A DNA stretch of 30,437 nt from JBOGJI01 sp050747865 (GTDB lineage Bacteria > Acidobacteriota > Thermoanaerobaculia > Multivoradales > JAHEKO01), in the NCBI GenBank assembly GCA_050747865.1, contig JBOGJI010000116.1:1-30437 (forward strand), read 5' to 3'. The notes below the pieces were generated by a model. It saw only the letters and a list, made by a program, of their open reading frames with translations, ran no database searches and was not told the origin of the DNA. Shown piece by piece: positions 23,972-30,206 of the stretch. The position numbers were made by a program, and so were the translations under genes. Every line of letters begins with the position of its first letter. The first letter of the stretch is position 1.

Positions 23972-24957
23972 TGCGTACGCTCTATCTCCACGTCGGCGGC
24001 CCGAAAGCCGCATCCTCGACGATTCAGCACTACATCTACGCCAACGAACAGACACTCCGGCGCCTCGGCTACACACTCGTCGACTGCGCTGACGGAAAGG
24101 CCACGTGGCCGGGCCACGCCGTCTGGTACTTCCAGAATCTCATCGAACGGCCGCAGCCGGAGGCCGTCGAGGCTCTGATGCGTGAACTCGGCGATCTCGC
24201 CGCTCCCCGCGTTGTCGTCACAGCCGAGAACCTCTACGAGCCCCGGATGGCATCTCTGTTCGAGGGACTTGCCGCCCACTGGCGGATGCGAGTCCTGCTC
24301 CTCGTCAGACGCCAGGATGACTGGATCTACGTCGCGTGGAAACAATGGTACTCCAAGGCCGGATATGGCCTGTCGAGCTTCATAGAAGTCGCGCTACGGG
24401 ATCACCTACCGAACTATCCCGCCAGCTTCGACGCATGGACAGCCGTCGCCGGGGCCGACAATGTCCGGCTCTTGTCACTCGACTTCCTGGAAGGAACCAA
24501 CTTGTTCGACGAGATCCAGGAATGGTTGGAGGTCGACCGGTCCGCCGAGCTCGTCGAGGCCAGCGACACCCACGTCAATGCCAGCTTCGACTACCGCCTG
24601 CTCGACCTTCTGTCGCGGCACCGTGGTGCCCATGAAGACGCCCACGACTCCAGGATCGAGCTTTTCCTAAAACGCTACTCTCACCTGGCGCAGCACGAGT
24701 CGTTCCGCTTGCCGGACGTCGAATCCGCGCGCATCCTCCAGCATTTCCGCACCGACAACGAGCGGCTGCTGGGCCCCGATCGCACCGCGACCCTCCACTC
24801 CGAGCGTCGCTCCAACCGGCGGATCGTGAGCGGCTTCGATACGACCACCGAGCACGACTTTGCTCTCGCTTGCACGCTCGAGGCCCTGGGCCGCATGTCC
24901 GAGGAGCTGGATCGTGCACTGCAGCGCATCGAGCACTTGGAGAACAAACTGCGGTAG
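23968..24957 (+). CDS. sulfotransferase-like protein with altered PAPS loop
   Basis: 329 aa from ATG 23968; the adjacent ATG 23971 is equally usable. The N-terminal LYLHVGGPKAASSTIQHYIY matches the position of the PAPS loop of the preceding gene (GLPKTGTTSIQ) but has AASST in place of TGTTS. The second motif is LLLVRRQDDWIYVAWKQW with Arg114/Arg115, where the usual Ser is not evident. It belongs to the sulfotransferase-like P-loop family; activity is less certain than for its neighbours. The C-terminus ends in a short coiled coil (MSEELDRALQRIEHLENKL). It follows the 35-aa ORF with a four-base overlap and precedes a methyltransferase by eight bases. Confidence 0.75.
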   Translation: MMRTLYLHVGGPKAASSTIQHYIYANEQTLRRLGYTLVDCADGKATWPGHAVWYFQNLIERPQPEAVEALMRELGDLAAPRVVVTAENLYEPRMASLFEGLAAHWRMRVLLLVRRQDDWIYVAWKQWYSKAGYGLSSFIEVALRDHLPNYPASFDAWTAVAGADNVRLLSLDFLEGTNLFDEIQEWLEVDRSAELVEASDTHVNASFDYRLLDLLSRHRGAHEDAHDSRIELFLKRYSHLAQHESFRLPDVESARILQHFRTDNERLLGPDRTATLHSERRSNRRIVSGFDTTTEHDFALACTLEALGRMSEELDRALQRIEHLENKLR

Positions 24958-24965
24958 GGGGAGCC

Positions 24966-25685
24966 ATGCCCGAGTTGCCATCGTTCGAGATCGACGGCGT
25001 AACATTCGTGCTTGACGTGACCTGGGGAGTCGCTCGAGGCCGCTCAACCGCGGAGCAGTTCTTTCTTATCAAGACGCCCGTGTTTGTCGACTACTACAAA
25101 TCGCTGCGCGACCGCCGGCCGCGCGCCATCCTGGAGATCGGCATGTTCGACGGTGGCTCCATGGTGCTCCTCGACAAGCTCTATCAACCAGCCGTCCTGG
25201 TCGGTGTCGACATCTGCGATGAGCTCCCGGCGCTCGAAGTGTACAGGAGGTCGCGACCTCACATCCGCACGTTGTATCGAACCTCGCAGGACGACCCCGG
25301 CCTTCCGGATCGCCTCCGGCAACACTTTCCCAATGGCATTGATCTGATCGTGGACGACGCCTCGCACCACTACAACCGCACCCGGAAGACGTTCCAGCAC
25401 TTGTTCCCGCTGCTACGCCCCGGGGGCCTATACGTCATCGAAGACTGGCAGTGGGCCCACCAGGAACCATACCAGTCTCCGGAGAATGGCTGGTACGGCG
25501 ACCCCGCGTTGACCAACCTGCTTTTCGATCTGATCGTCAACCTCCCGATCGATCCCCGACTGGCCCTGCTGACGATTCGCCATGACCTGGCGGCGATCGA
25601 GAAGTCGACCAGCGCAGGCACCGGCCCCATTGACCTCGACGACGGGCGTCAGCACCTCCGCGGCCGTAGCCTGTCGCTCCTCTAG
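24966..25685 (+). CDS. CmcI/Methyltransf_24-like O-methyltransferase
   Basis: 239 aa from ATG 24966 with GGGGGAG immediately upstream. The SAM motif is AILEIGMFDGGSMVLLD (54-70), followed by VLVGVDI, and the catalytic-side block is IDLIVDDASHHYNRTRKTF (Asp130, Asp131, His134, His135). RPGGLYVIEDWQWAH follows. This is the pattern of the cephalosporin-hydroxylase-like and rhamnosyl O-methyltransferase group, which methylates sugar hydroxyls with a metal held by Asp/His. It is the last gene of the rightward operon and is followed by a 7-bp stem hairpin. A sugar O-methyl cap on the glycan is inferred. The upstream extension to 24870 lies in the previous gene and is rejected. Confidence 0.87.
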   Translation: MPELPSFEIDGVTFVLDVTWGVARGRSTAEQFFLIKTPVFVDYYKSLRDRRPRAILEIGMFDGGSMVLLDKLYQPAVLVGVDICDELPALEVYRRSRPHIRTLYRTSQDDPGLPDRLRQHFPNGIDLIVDDASHHYNRTRKTFQHLFPLLRPGGLYVIEDWQWAHQEPYQSPENGWYGDPALTNLLFDLIVNLPIDPRLALLTIRHDLAAIEKSTSAGTGPIDLDDGRQHLRGRSLSLL

Positions 25686-25698
25686 CGCCCATTCCTCC

Positions 25699-25718
25699 GT
25701 GCGCCGTGAGAGGCGCAC
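25699..25718 (+). terminator. terminator-like hairpin after the rightward glycan operon
   Basis: GTGCGCC (25699-25705) and GGCGCAC (25712-25718) pair over 7 bp around a 6-base loop, 14 bases after the methyltransferase stop. There is no T-run. Confidence 0.5.
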
Positions 25719-25730
25719 CGGAAGCTCATC

Positions 25731-25856
25731 TCAATACGGCCAGTGTAGGCCGAGGGCCTTGGCCAGGAAGGCCGCCATCTGGCCGCGGGTCACCAGGGCG
25801 TTCGGGCAGTAGTTGCCGCCGCAGCAGCCGCAGAATCGGACATCGATCCGGGCCAT
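25731..25856 (-). pseudogene. C-terminal fragment of an SLH-domain protein
   Basis: In this frame the minus strand reads MARIDVRFCGCCGGNYCPNA and then LVTRGQMAAFLAKALGLHWP before a TGA at 25731. The Cys-rich GGNYCPN followed by TRGQMAAFLAKALG is the end of a surface-layer homology repeat, a type frequent in large exported proteins of Acidobacteriota-like bacteria. The frame is blocked by TAG at 25881-25883, so only the last 41-49 codons survive. It lies at the edge of the TA island, which suggests that an older gene was cut when the island arrived. Confidence 0.65.
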
Positions 25857-25878
25857 GCCTGCATGATTGTCGGACTCG

Positions 25879-25887
25879 TGCTACACT
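25879..25887 (+). promoter_or_regulatory. extended -10 of the first Xre-RES operon
   Basis: TGC followed by TACACT (25882-25887) is an extended -10 element. It ends nine bases before ATG 25897; no good -35 is seen. The leader would be about three bases. Confidence 0.45.
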
Positions 25888-25896
25888 TCTGCAGTC

Positions 25897-26343
25897 ATGG
25901 CTACGTTGGCCGCCGACATCGCGCACGACAGCCTGGCCCACTACCGGCTCGTGGGCATCGACGCTCCGAGCCTCAGTCGGGTGGTGGAGCGCGTGGAGCA
26001 CGGGCTTCCCTTCTCAGCGGTCGAGCGGATGCAGGAGCTCATCGGCGCGCCGAGCCTGCGCGAGGTGGGAGCGCTCCTGCGTATGCCCGAGCGCACCGTG
26101 TACTACCGGAAGCAGAAGGGTCGCCTCTCTCCCGAGGAGTCTGATCGCCTGCTGCGGCTCGCCCGCGTCGTCGGGCTCGCCATCGATCTCTTCGAGGGGA
26201 ACACGAACGGCGCCGTGCGGTGGCTGAGCACGCCGAAGCCGCAGTTGGAGGGAGCCTCACCCCTGAACTACACGAAGACGGCGGTGGGGGCCCGAGCGGT
26301 CGAGGAGCTCATCTGGCGCGCTGAGCATTCCATCTACTCCTGA
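25897..26343 (+). CDS. Xre/MbcA/ParS-type antitoxin of a RES toxin (pair 1)
   Basis: 148-aa antitoxin. An Xre-like helix-turn-helix region covers about residues 35-85 (LREVGALLRMPERTVYYRKQ). The C-terminal toxin-binding domain (about 90-148) has the family pattern LARVVGLAIDLFEG, AVRWLSTPKPQLEGASPLNY and GARAVEELIWRAEHSIYS. ATG 25897 is chosen because an extended -10 lies just upstream; an in-frame TTG at 25867 would place the promoter inside the gene. The stop shares one base with the toxin start (TGATG). Autorepression with the RES toxin is usual in this family. Confidence 0.9.
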   Translation: MATLAADIAHDSLAHYRLVGIDAPSLSRVVERVEHGLPFSAVERMQELIGAPSLREVGALLRMPERTVYYRKQKGRLSPEESDRLLRLARVVGLAIDLFEGNTNGAVRWLSTPKPQLEGASPLNYTKTAVGARAVEELIWRAEHSIYS

Positions 26344-26819
26344 TGGTGGTCTCCTGGCGGGTCGTGAAGGCGCGCTACGCCGGGAGCGCCTTTACCGGCG
26401 AGGGGGCCCGCAGGGTCGGCGGCCGCTGGCACAGCCCGGGTGCCCCGGTCGTCTACACGTCGGCCAGCCGCGCGCTGGCCATGCTCGAAGTGCTGGTCAA
26501 TCTGACCGGCGCCGCGCGGCAGGACCTGCCGGCGTGCGTGCTGATCTGGGCCGGTTTCTCCGAACACCTGATCGAGGAGCTTCCTCCACGAGATCTCCCG
26601 ACGGGATGGGACGCAGCGGCGGGCAGCCCCGCGGCACGCGTCCTCGGAGACACGTGGCTTGCCTCGAAACGATCTGCCGTCCTCCGCGTCCCCAGCGTGA
26701 TCGTGCCGGGTGAGCTCAACTTCCTCCTCAACCCCCTTCACTCGTCTTTCCCACAGGTCCACATCGGCGACCCCGTTTCGTTCGCCTGGGACCCGCGGCT
26801 GGCCGGCGATCGGACCTGA
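26343..26819 (+). CDS. RES-domain toxin (pair 1)
   Basis: 158-aa RES toxin. Family hallmarks are GGRWHSPGAPVVYTSASRAL with Arg28 and Tyr38, the MLEVLVNL helix with Glu49, and the later NFLLNPLHSSF block. RES toxins are related to ADP-ribosyltransferases: known members degrade NAD or modify phosphoribosyl pyrophosphate synthetase. Which applies here cannot be told. It ends in FAWDPRLAGDRT, a tail that reappears as a fragment near 27815. It is followed within six bases by a 7-bp stem hairpin and then by a second Xre-RES pair. Confidence 0.9.
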   Translation: MVVSWRVVKARYAGSAFTGEGARRVGGRWHSPGAPVVYTSASRALAMLEVLVNLTGAARQDLPACVLIWAGFSEHLIEELPPRDLPTGWDAAAGSPAARVLGDTWLASKRSAVLRVPSVIVPGELNFLLNPLHSSFPQVHIGDPVSFAWDPRLAGDRT

Positions 26820-26824
26820 CGCGC

Positions 26825-26849
26825 CACGCCCGCGGGGCGCTTGGGCGTG
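26825..26849 (+). terminator. hairpin between the two Xre-RES operons
   Basis: CACGCCC (26825-26831) and GGGCGTG (26843-26849) form a 7-bp stem with an 11-base loop right after the first RES stop. Probable terminator or insulator; no T-run. Confidence 0.5.
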
Positions 26850-26865
26850 CCCGTACCGCACGGCC

Positions 26866-26894
26866 TTGCAGGCTGTGGTCATCTGTCCTATAAT
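26866..26894 (+). promoter_or_regulatory. consensus promoter of the second Xre-RES operon
   Basis: TTGCAG (26866-26871), 17-base spacer, then a perfect TATAAT (26889-26894). The predicted start is about 26901, three bases before ATG 26904, so the message is nearly leaderless. Confidence 0.75.
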
Positions 26895-26903
26895 CGTGCG
26901 CAA

Positions 26904-27257
26904 ATGGCCCACACTGCTACCTTCCGTCACGCGCCAGCCAAGTCGACAGATCGCGTACAGCGGGTCCAGGCCGTATTCGGATTGACCCAGGGCGAGCTTG
27001 CGCAGATCCTCGAGCTGTCGCCCAAGACGCTTGCCCGCCGGGCGCTCAACGCCAACGAGACCGACCGTCTCCAGATCTTGGAGCATCTCGCCTCGCTGGC
27101 AACCAACCTGGTCCCGAAGGCGCACATCCCGCGCTGGTTCTCGGAGCCCAAGACCTACCTGGAAGGCTCACCCCCTAAGTCGCTGCTCAGCACCGAGAGC
27201 GGCCGCCGCACTCTCGAGAGCTATCTGCTCAGCCTGATCGACAGCAACGTCCTGTGA
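26904..27257 (+). CDS. Xre/MbcA/ParS-type antitoxin of a RES toxin (pair 2)
   Basis: 117-aa antitoxin, shorter than that of pair 1 and divergent from it. The helix-turn-helix is LTQGELAQILELSPKTLARR, and the C-terminal toxin-binding domain reads IPRWFSEPKTYLEGSPPKSL, then TLESYLLSLIDSNVL. ATG 26904 is set by the promoter just upstream. It overlaps the toxin gene by four bases (GTGA). Having two different Xre-RES pairs side by side implies that each antitoxin is specific for its own toxin. Confidence 0.9.
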   Translation: MAHTATFRHAPAKSTDRVQRVQAVFGLTQGELAQILELSPKTLARRALNANETDRLQILEHLASLATNLVPKAHIPRWFSEPKTYLEGSPPKSLLSTESGRRTLESYLLSLIDSNVL

Positions 27258-27745
27258 CGCGTGTCTTCTGGCGGCTTTCGGTGGCGCGGGACGTGGCTTT
27301 GGCCTTCCGGGGCACTCGTGCCCGCGGTCGCTGGAACACCGCTGTCACCCACCCCGTCTACGCCGCCGGCTCCGTGGCGTTGGCCGCGCTCGAGCGGCTC
27401 CTCTATGCGCAGTTCAGCCTCGGCGACGATGCCTTTCAGCCCCATCACCTTTTCCGGATCGTCGTGCCGGACAGGCTCTCCGTCGAATACGTCTCCCGAG
27501 ATCAACTCCCCGAGGACTGGCACGCCATGGCTGCGCCTCCGGATCCTTTGAGCCCGCCGACACCGCTACAGCGCATAGGCGACGCCTGGTTCACCGGGAG
27601 GTCAACCGTCGCCCTCATCGTGCCGAGCGCGCACGCCTGGGAAGAGACCAACGTTCTCCTCAACCCCGAACACCCCGAATTCAGGGAGCTCGAGATCGGG
27701 TACGTTCGGCCGTACCGCTTCGATCGCCGCCACTACCGTCCCTGA
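27254..27745 (+). CDS. RES-domain toxin (pair 2)
   Basis: 163-aa RES toxin starting at GTG 27254. Arg26 and Tyr36 in GRWNTAVTHPVYAAGSVALA and Glu47 in LAALERLLYAQF match the catalytic positions; TNVLLNPEHPEF is the conserved late block. It has low similarity to the RES protein of pair 1 outside the motifs, so the two pairs are not a recent duplication. The stop at 27745 is followed by a short RES-like remnant. Confidence 0.9.
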   Translation: MTRVFWRLSVARDVALAFRGTRARGRWNTAVTHPVYAAGSVALAALERLLYAQFSLGDDAFQPHHLFRIVVPDRLSVEYVSRDQLPEDWHAMAAPPDPLSPPTPLQRIGDAWFTGRSTVALIVPSAHAWEETNVLLNPEHPEFRELEIGYVRPYRFDRRHYRP

Positions 27746-27814
27746 GCCGACAGGCGATCTGGTCGCGATTGCCGAGAAAGCTCTCTCGCGGTACCGCAGC
27801 TGCGATCCCGCACC

Positions 27815-27850
27815 TTTGCCTGGGACCCGCCGCTCGCCGGTGACCGGCAC
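27815..27850 (+). pseudogene. C-terminal remnant of a third RES toxin
   Basis: The frame reads FAWDPPLAGDRH, nearly identical to the tail FAWDPRLAGDRT of the RES toxin of pair 1, with no start and no intact gene around it. It suggests a third RES gene that was deleted, or a fragment duplicated from the first. Confidence 0.55.
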
Positions 27851-27909
27851 TGTAGAATGCTGGTTGGAGCATCCCGCGGTGCAAAGGCGAGCCGCAGGAG
27901 TCGAGGATC

Positions 27910-28221
27910 ATGGAACCGGCCACGAGCTACGCGCACATCACGATTGACGAGCATGGAGTCCCCTGGATCGAGGGAGCCAATACGAAGGTCATCGAGCTCG
28001 TCGCCGAAGTCAGGGCGTACGGGTGGAGTCCGGAGGAGCTGGCGTACCAGCATCCCCACCTCACGCTCGCCGAAGTCCACTCGGCACTCGCTTACTACTG
28101 GGACCACCGGGAGGAGCTCGACACGGACATGCAACGGCGCGCTGACGTCGTCCACCGGATCGAGCAGGAGGTGGGCGAGCATCCGTTGATCGCCAAGCTG
28201 CGTGCGCGGAGCCAGATCTGA
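27910..28221 (+). CDS. DUF433-family antitoxin
   Basis: 103 aa. ITIDEHGVPWIEGANTKVIE, then AYGWSPEELAYQHPHLTLAE and VHSALAYYWDHREELD form the DUF433 helix-turn-helix pattern. Such proteins are found next to DUF5615 PIN-like proteins and are regarded as their antitoxins. ATG 27910 has AGGAG at nine bases, unlike most TA genes here, and a TAGAAT -10-like box at 27853-27858 leaves a real leader. The stop directly abuts the start of the toxin gene (TGAGTG). Confidence 0.85.
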   Translation: MEPATSYAHITIDEHGVPWIEGANTKVIELVAEVRAYGWSPEELAYQHPHLTLAEVHSALAYYWDHREELDTDMQRRADVVHRIEQEVGEHPLIAKLRARSQI

Positions 28222-28572
28222 GTGCCGGTCCGGCTCCTCATGAACCACAACGTGGACCGGGCCGTGACCGAGGGGCTCAGACTTCGCGGGGTAGACGTCC
28301 TCACCGCATACGACGACGGGTCCCATGAACTGGAGGATCCCCAACTGCTGGATCGAGCTGCCGCCTTGAGCCGTGTCGTGTTCAGCACCGACGGCGATCT
28401 GGTGGTCGAGGCTCGACGCCGGCAGAAGTCTGGCGAGTACTTCGCAGGTGTGATCTTCGCGAGGCAACAGCGGCTGGGGATAGGCCAGCAGATCGAGCAA
28501 CTGGAACTGCTCGCGAAGACCTGCACGCCGGAGGAACTGGCCAACGAGCTTCTCTTCCTTTGGAGAAGCTGA
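28222..28572 (+). CDS. DUF5615 PIN-like toxin
   Basis: 116 aa from GTG 28222. MPVRLLMNHNVDRAVTEGLR, then VVFSTDGDLVVEARRR and YFAGVIFARQQRLGIGQQIE show the DUF5615 (Mut7-C/PIN-like) fold with acidic residues in the TDGDL motif. The N-terminal Asp usually found as LLDEN or similar is replaced by Asn-His-Asn (LLMNHNVD), with an Asp following. It is predicted to be a nuclease toxin paired with the DUF433 protein; the catalytic mechanism is not established here. It converges on hepT. Confidence 0.83.
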   Translation: MPVRLLMNHNVDRAVTEGLRLRGVDVLTAYDDGSHELEDPQLLDRAAALSRVVFSTDGDLVVEARRRQKSGEYFAGVIFARQQRLGIGQQIEQLELLAKTCTPEELANELLFLWRS

Positions 28573-28619
28573 CTCTGCCAGCGTACTCTCTCACCGCGAG
28601 GCGGCCGGGGACGAGGTCT

Positions 28620-28922
28620 TCAGCCCATATCCCACTCGTGGCCGGCGATGGCGCGGGCGTAGTCGTCGAGATCGGCGAGGGATTCCTGCAAGTAATCGTA
28701 GACCCGGGAGTCTTCGACCTCCGAGTACAGGTGCACTAGCCGGTTCCTGAAGCGAGCCATGGCGCGGAGGTTGTCGCGCTTCTCTTCGCCGAGAATGTCC
28801 TGCTCGACGAGTACGTCGAAGCTGTCCGCGAAGTCCCGGGGGACGCGATACCTCTCCGACGCGATGATGTGATTCGCGATCAGGTTGGACAGCATCCGAT
28901 CGAGCCGGGCGTGGTCGACCAT
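28620..28922 (-). CDS. hepT: HepT-like toxin, N-terminally shortened
   Basis: 100 aa, starting ATG 28922, two bases after mntA. The RX4HXY motif of HepT ribonucleases is present as RNRLVHLY (Arg59, His64, Tyr66); this Tyr is the residue that MntA antitoxins are known to AMPylate. IANHIIASERYRVPRDFADS aligns with the middle of HepT, but normal HepT proteins have about 50 residues before this point, while only about 14 remain here (MVDHARLDRMLSNL). About 35 residues of the first helices appear deleted in frame. It may be inactive, or a compact variant. An extended frame to 29018 only reads mntA in another phase. Confidence 0.8.
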   Translation of the reverse strand: MVDHARLDRMLSNLIANHIIASERYRVPRDFADSFDVLVEQDILGEEKRDNLRAMARFRNRLVHLYSEVEDSRVYDYLQESLADLDDYARAIAGHEWDMG

Positions 28923-28924
28923 GG

Positions 28925-29359
28925 CTACAGGCCGCGGCTGGCGATCGCCCGCAGCCGCTCCTCGTGCAGGCGCCGGAAACCGTCCTTGTGGTCGTGATAT
29001 CGCGCCAGCAGCTCGCACTCCAATGTGACACGCTGCGGCTCGTCGCTCGAGTAAATGCGTACGCCGTCTTCCAGCACGCGCCCGCGAAATTCGAGCGGCG
29101 CGACACCGAGGTTGTGGATGTCGACCTCGATGTCCAGTACGTCGGACAGCTCCACCGCGAGCTGCATCTCTTCCCTCAACGGCATGGTCGCGCCTCGACG
29201 ATACTCGTGGAGGTAGTACCCGACATCGAGGTCGCTGTCGCTGCGCGCCGTGCCGGTGAGACGGCTGCCGAACGCGTAGGCCACGAGCACGGGCCCACCG
29301 TGGAACACACGTTCCGCCGCGGGCCGCAGCCGCTCGAGCAGGTCGGACTCTCGTCGCAT
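28925..29359 (-). CDS. mntA: MntA minimal-nucleotidyltransferase antitoxin
   Basis: 144 aa from ATG 29359. GSRLTGTARSDSDLDVGYYL is the GSX10DXD motif of minimal nucleotidyltransferases (Gly31, Ser32, Asp43, Asp45), which AMPylate and silence the HepT toxin. VLDIEVDIHNLG supplies the third acidic residue. HepT follows two bases downstream. TTGAGA (29395-29390) and TAGCCT (29372-29367) at 17-base spacing lie seven bases before the ATG, with no Shine-Dalgarno of quality, so the message may be leaderless. The catalytic residues are all present, in contrast to the shortened toxin. Confidence 0.9.
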   Translation of the reverse strand: MRRESDLLERLRPAAERVFHGGPVLVAYAFGSRLTGTARSDSDLDVGYYLHEYRRGATMPLREEMQLAVELSDVLDIEVDIHNLGVAPLEFRGRVLEDGVRIYSSDEPQRVTLECELLARYHDHKDGFRRLHEERLRAIASRGL

Positions 29360-29366
29360 CTCAGGA

Positions 29367-29395
29367 AGGCTAGCAGAGCCCCCCGTCTCTCTCAA
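29367..29395 (-). promoter_or_regulatory. promoter of mntA-hepT
   Basis: On the minus strand TTGAGA (29395-29390), 17-base spacer, TAGCCT (29372-29367). The -10 is weak. The start point would be within a base of ATG 29359. Confidence 0.45.
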
Positions 29396-29463
29396 CGGCT
29401 CGACACACGGCTGGAGCACCCAACTCTTACGCCGATGCCCGACTGCTTGGGACCGGGAGCCGG

Positions 29464-29493
29464 TTGACATACGAATCTAGGTGACGTCATACT
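29464..29493 (+). promoter_or_regulatory. promoter and operator of the AbrB-PIN operon
   Basis: A perfect TTGACA (29464-29469) stands 18 bases from CATACT (29488-29493). TGACGTCA (29482-29489), an 8-base palindrome, overlaps the -10 and may be the antitoxin operator. The -10 ends seven bases before ATG 29501, which has no ribosome-binding site, so the transcript is predicted to be leaderless. Confidence 0.6.
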
Positions 29494-29500
29494 CATCGGC

Positions 29501-29764
29501 ATGGCGACAGTCGGAGAGCGGTTTCAGGTGGTGATCGAGCGTGACGTACGAGGCGAGCTGGGTATCCAGCCCGGCGACCGGGCTGTCGAGACGGTCGAGA
29601 ACGGCCGCCTGGTCATCACGTTCCTGCCTCGCAGGCATCGCCGCTCGCTGCGCGGCCGATTGGCCGACGCCGGGCGGATCGAGGACTTCGCAGTCGAGCG
29701 GGACCGTCTAGGCGAGAGGCTCGCCCGAGATGACGCCGAGCGGGGGGGACGTGATCGCCCTTGA
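29501..29764 (+). CDS. AbrB/MazE-type antitoxin
   Basis: 87 aa. The first 45 residues follow the SpoVT/AbrB swapped-hairpin pattern: FQVVIERDVRGELGIQPGDR, then LVITFLPRRHR, the DNA-binding dimer. The tail (SLRGRLADAGRIEDFAVERD) is the toxin-binding segment, common in VapB partners of PIN toxins. It overlaps the toxin gene by 14 bases when the toxin starts at GTG 29751. It would bind the TGACGTCA palindrome at the -10 box. Confidence 0.85.
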   Translation: MATVGERFQVVIERDVRGELGIQPGDRAVETVENGRLVITFLPRRHRRSLRGRLADAGRIEDFAVERDRLGERLARDDAERGGRDRP

Positions 29765-30206
29765 TACCAGTGCTCTCCTCCGCTATCTGATTGGTGACGA
29801 TCCCGGGCTCGCAGATCGCGTGGCCCGGATCATCGAGGGCGACGAGCCCGTAGGCATCTCCACTCCCGTCCTGGTCGAGGTCGTACATACTCTCCGAGGC
29901 CTGCCTGGTCCACTCCCGAATCCCCAGGTTGCCGACACGCTCATCGAGCTCTTGGCTCACAACAACGTGGTCCTGACGGATCTGAGCGGCGATCTCGCCG
30001 CCGCCGCCATCGCCGGCGTGCGACACCTGTCCCCCACGCACATCGTGGACGCGCTCATCTGCGCCGGAGCCCGCCAGGCCGGCGCGACCCGATTGCTGAC
30101 GAACGACAGCAAGTTCGCGTCGCGACTCGTGCCGGTGATCCAACTGGACGAGCTATCCGACGAGGATGGCGCCCCACCGTCTCCGGAGCGGAAGAGCAAC
30201 GAGTGA
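29751..30206 (+). CDS. vapC: VapC-type PIN toxin
   Basis: 151 aa from GTG 29751, which has a G-rich ribosome-binding tract (CGGGGGGGAC) directly upstream; ATG 29730 in frame would add seven residues. The PIN acidic residues are Asp in VIALDTSALLRYL, Glu in TPVLVEVVHTL, Asp in HIVDALICAGA and Asp in LLTNDSKF, all present. It is therefore probably an active ribonuclease. The 14-base overlap and GTG start repeat exactly the arrangement of vapB-vapC at 4588-4601. The C-terminus is acidic and Pro/Ser-rich (LSDEDGAPPSPERK). Confidence 0.88.
   Translation: MIALDTSALLRYLIGDDPGLADRVARIIEGDEPVGISTPVLVEVVHTLRGLPGPLPNPQVADTLIELLAHNNVVLTDLSGDLAAAAIAGVRHLSPTHIVDALICAGARQAGATRLLTNDSKFASRLVPVIQLDELSDEDGAPPSPERKSNE

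Noticed and set aside
25726..26001. 91-codon minus-strand frame over the Xre promoter
   Set aside because: Different frame from the SLH remnant, no motif, and it overlaps the well-supported Xre gene.
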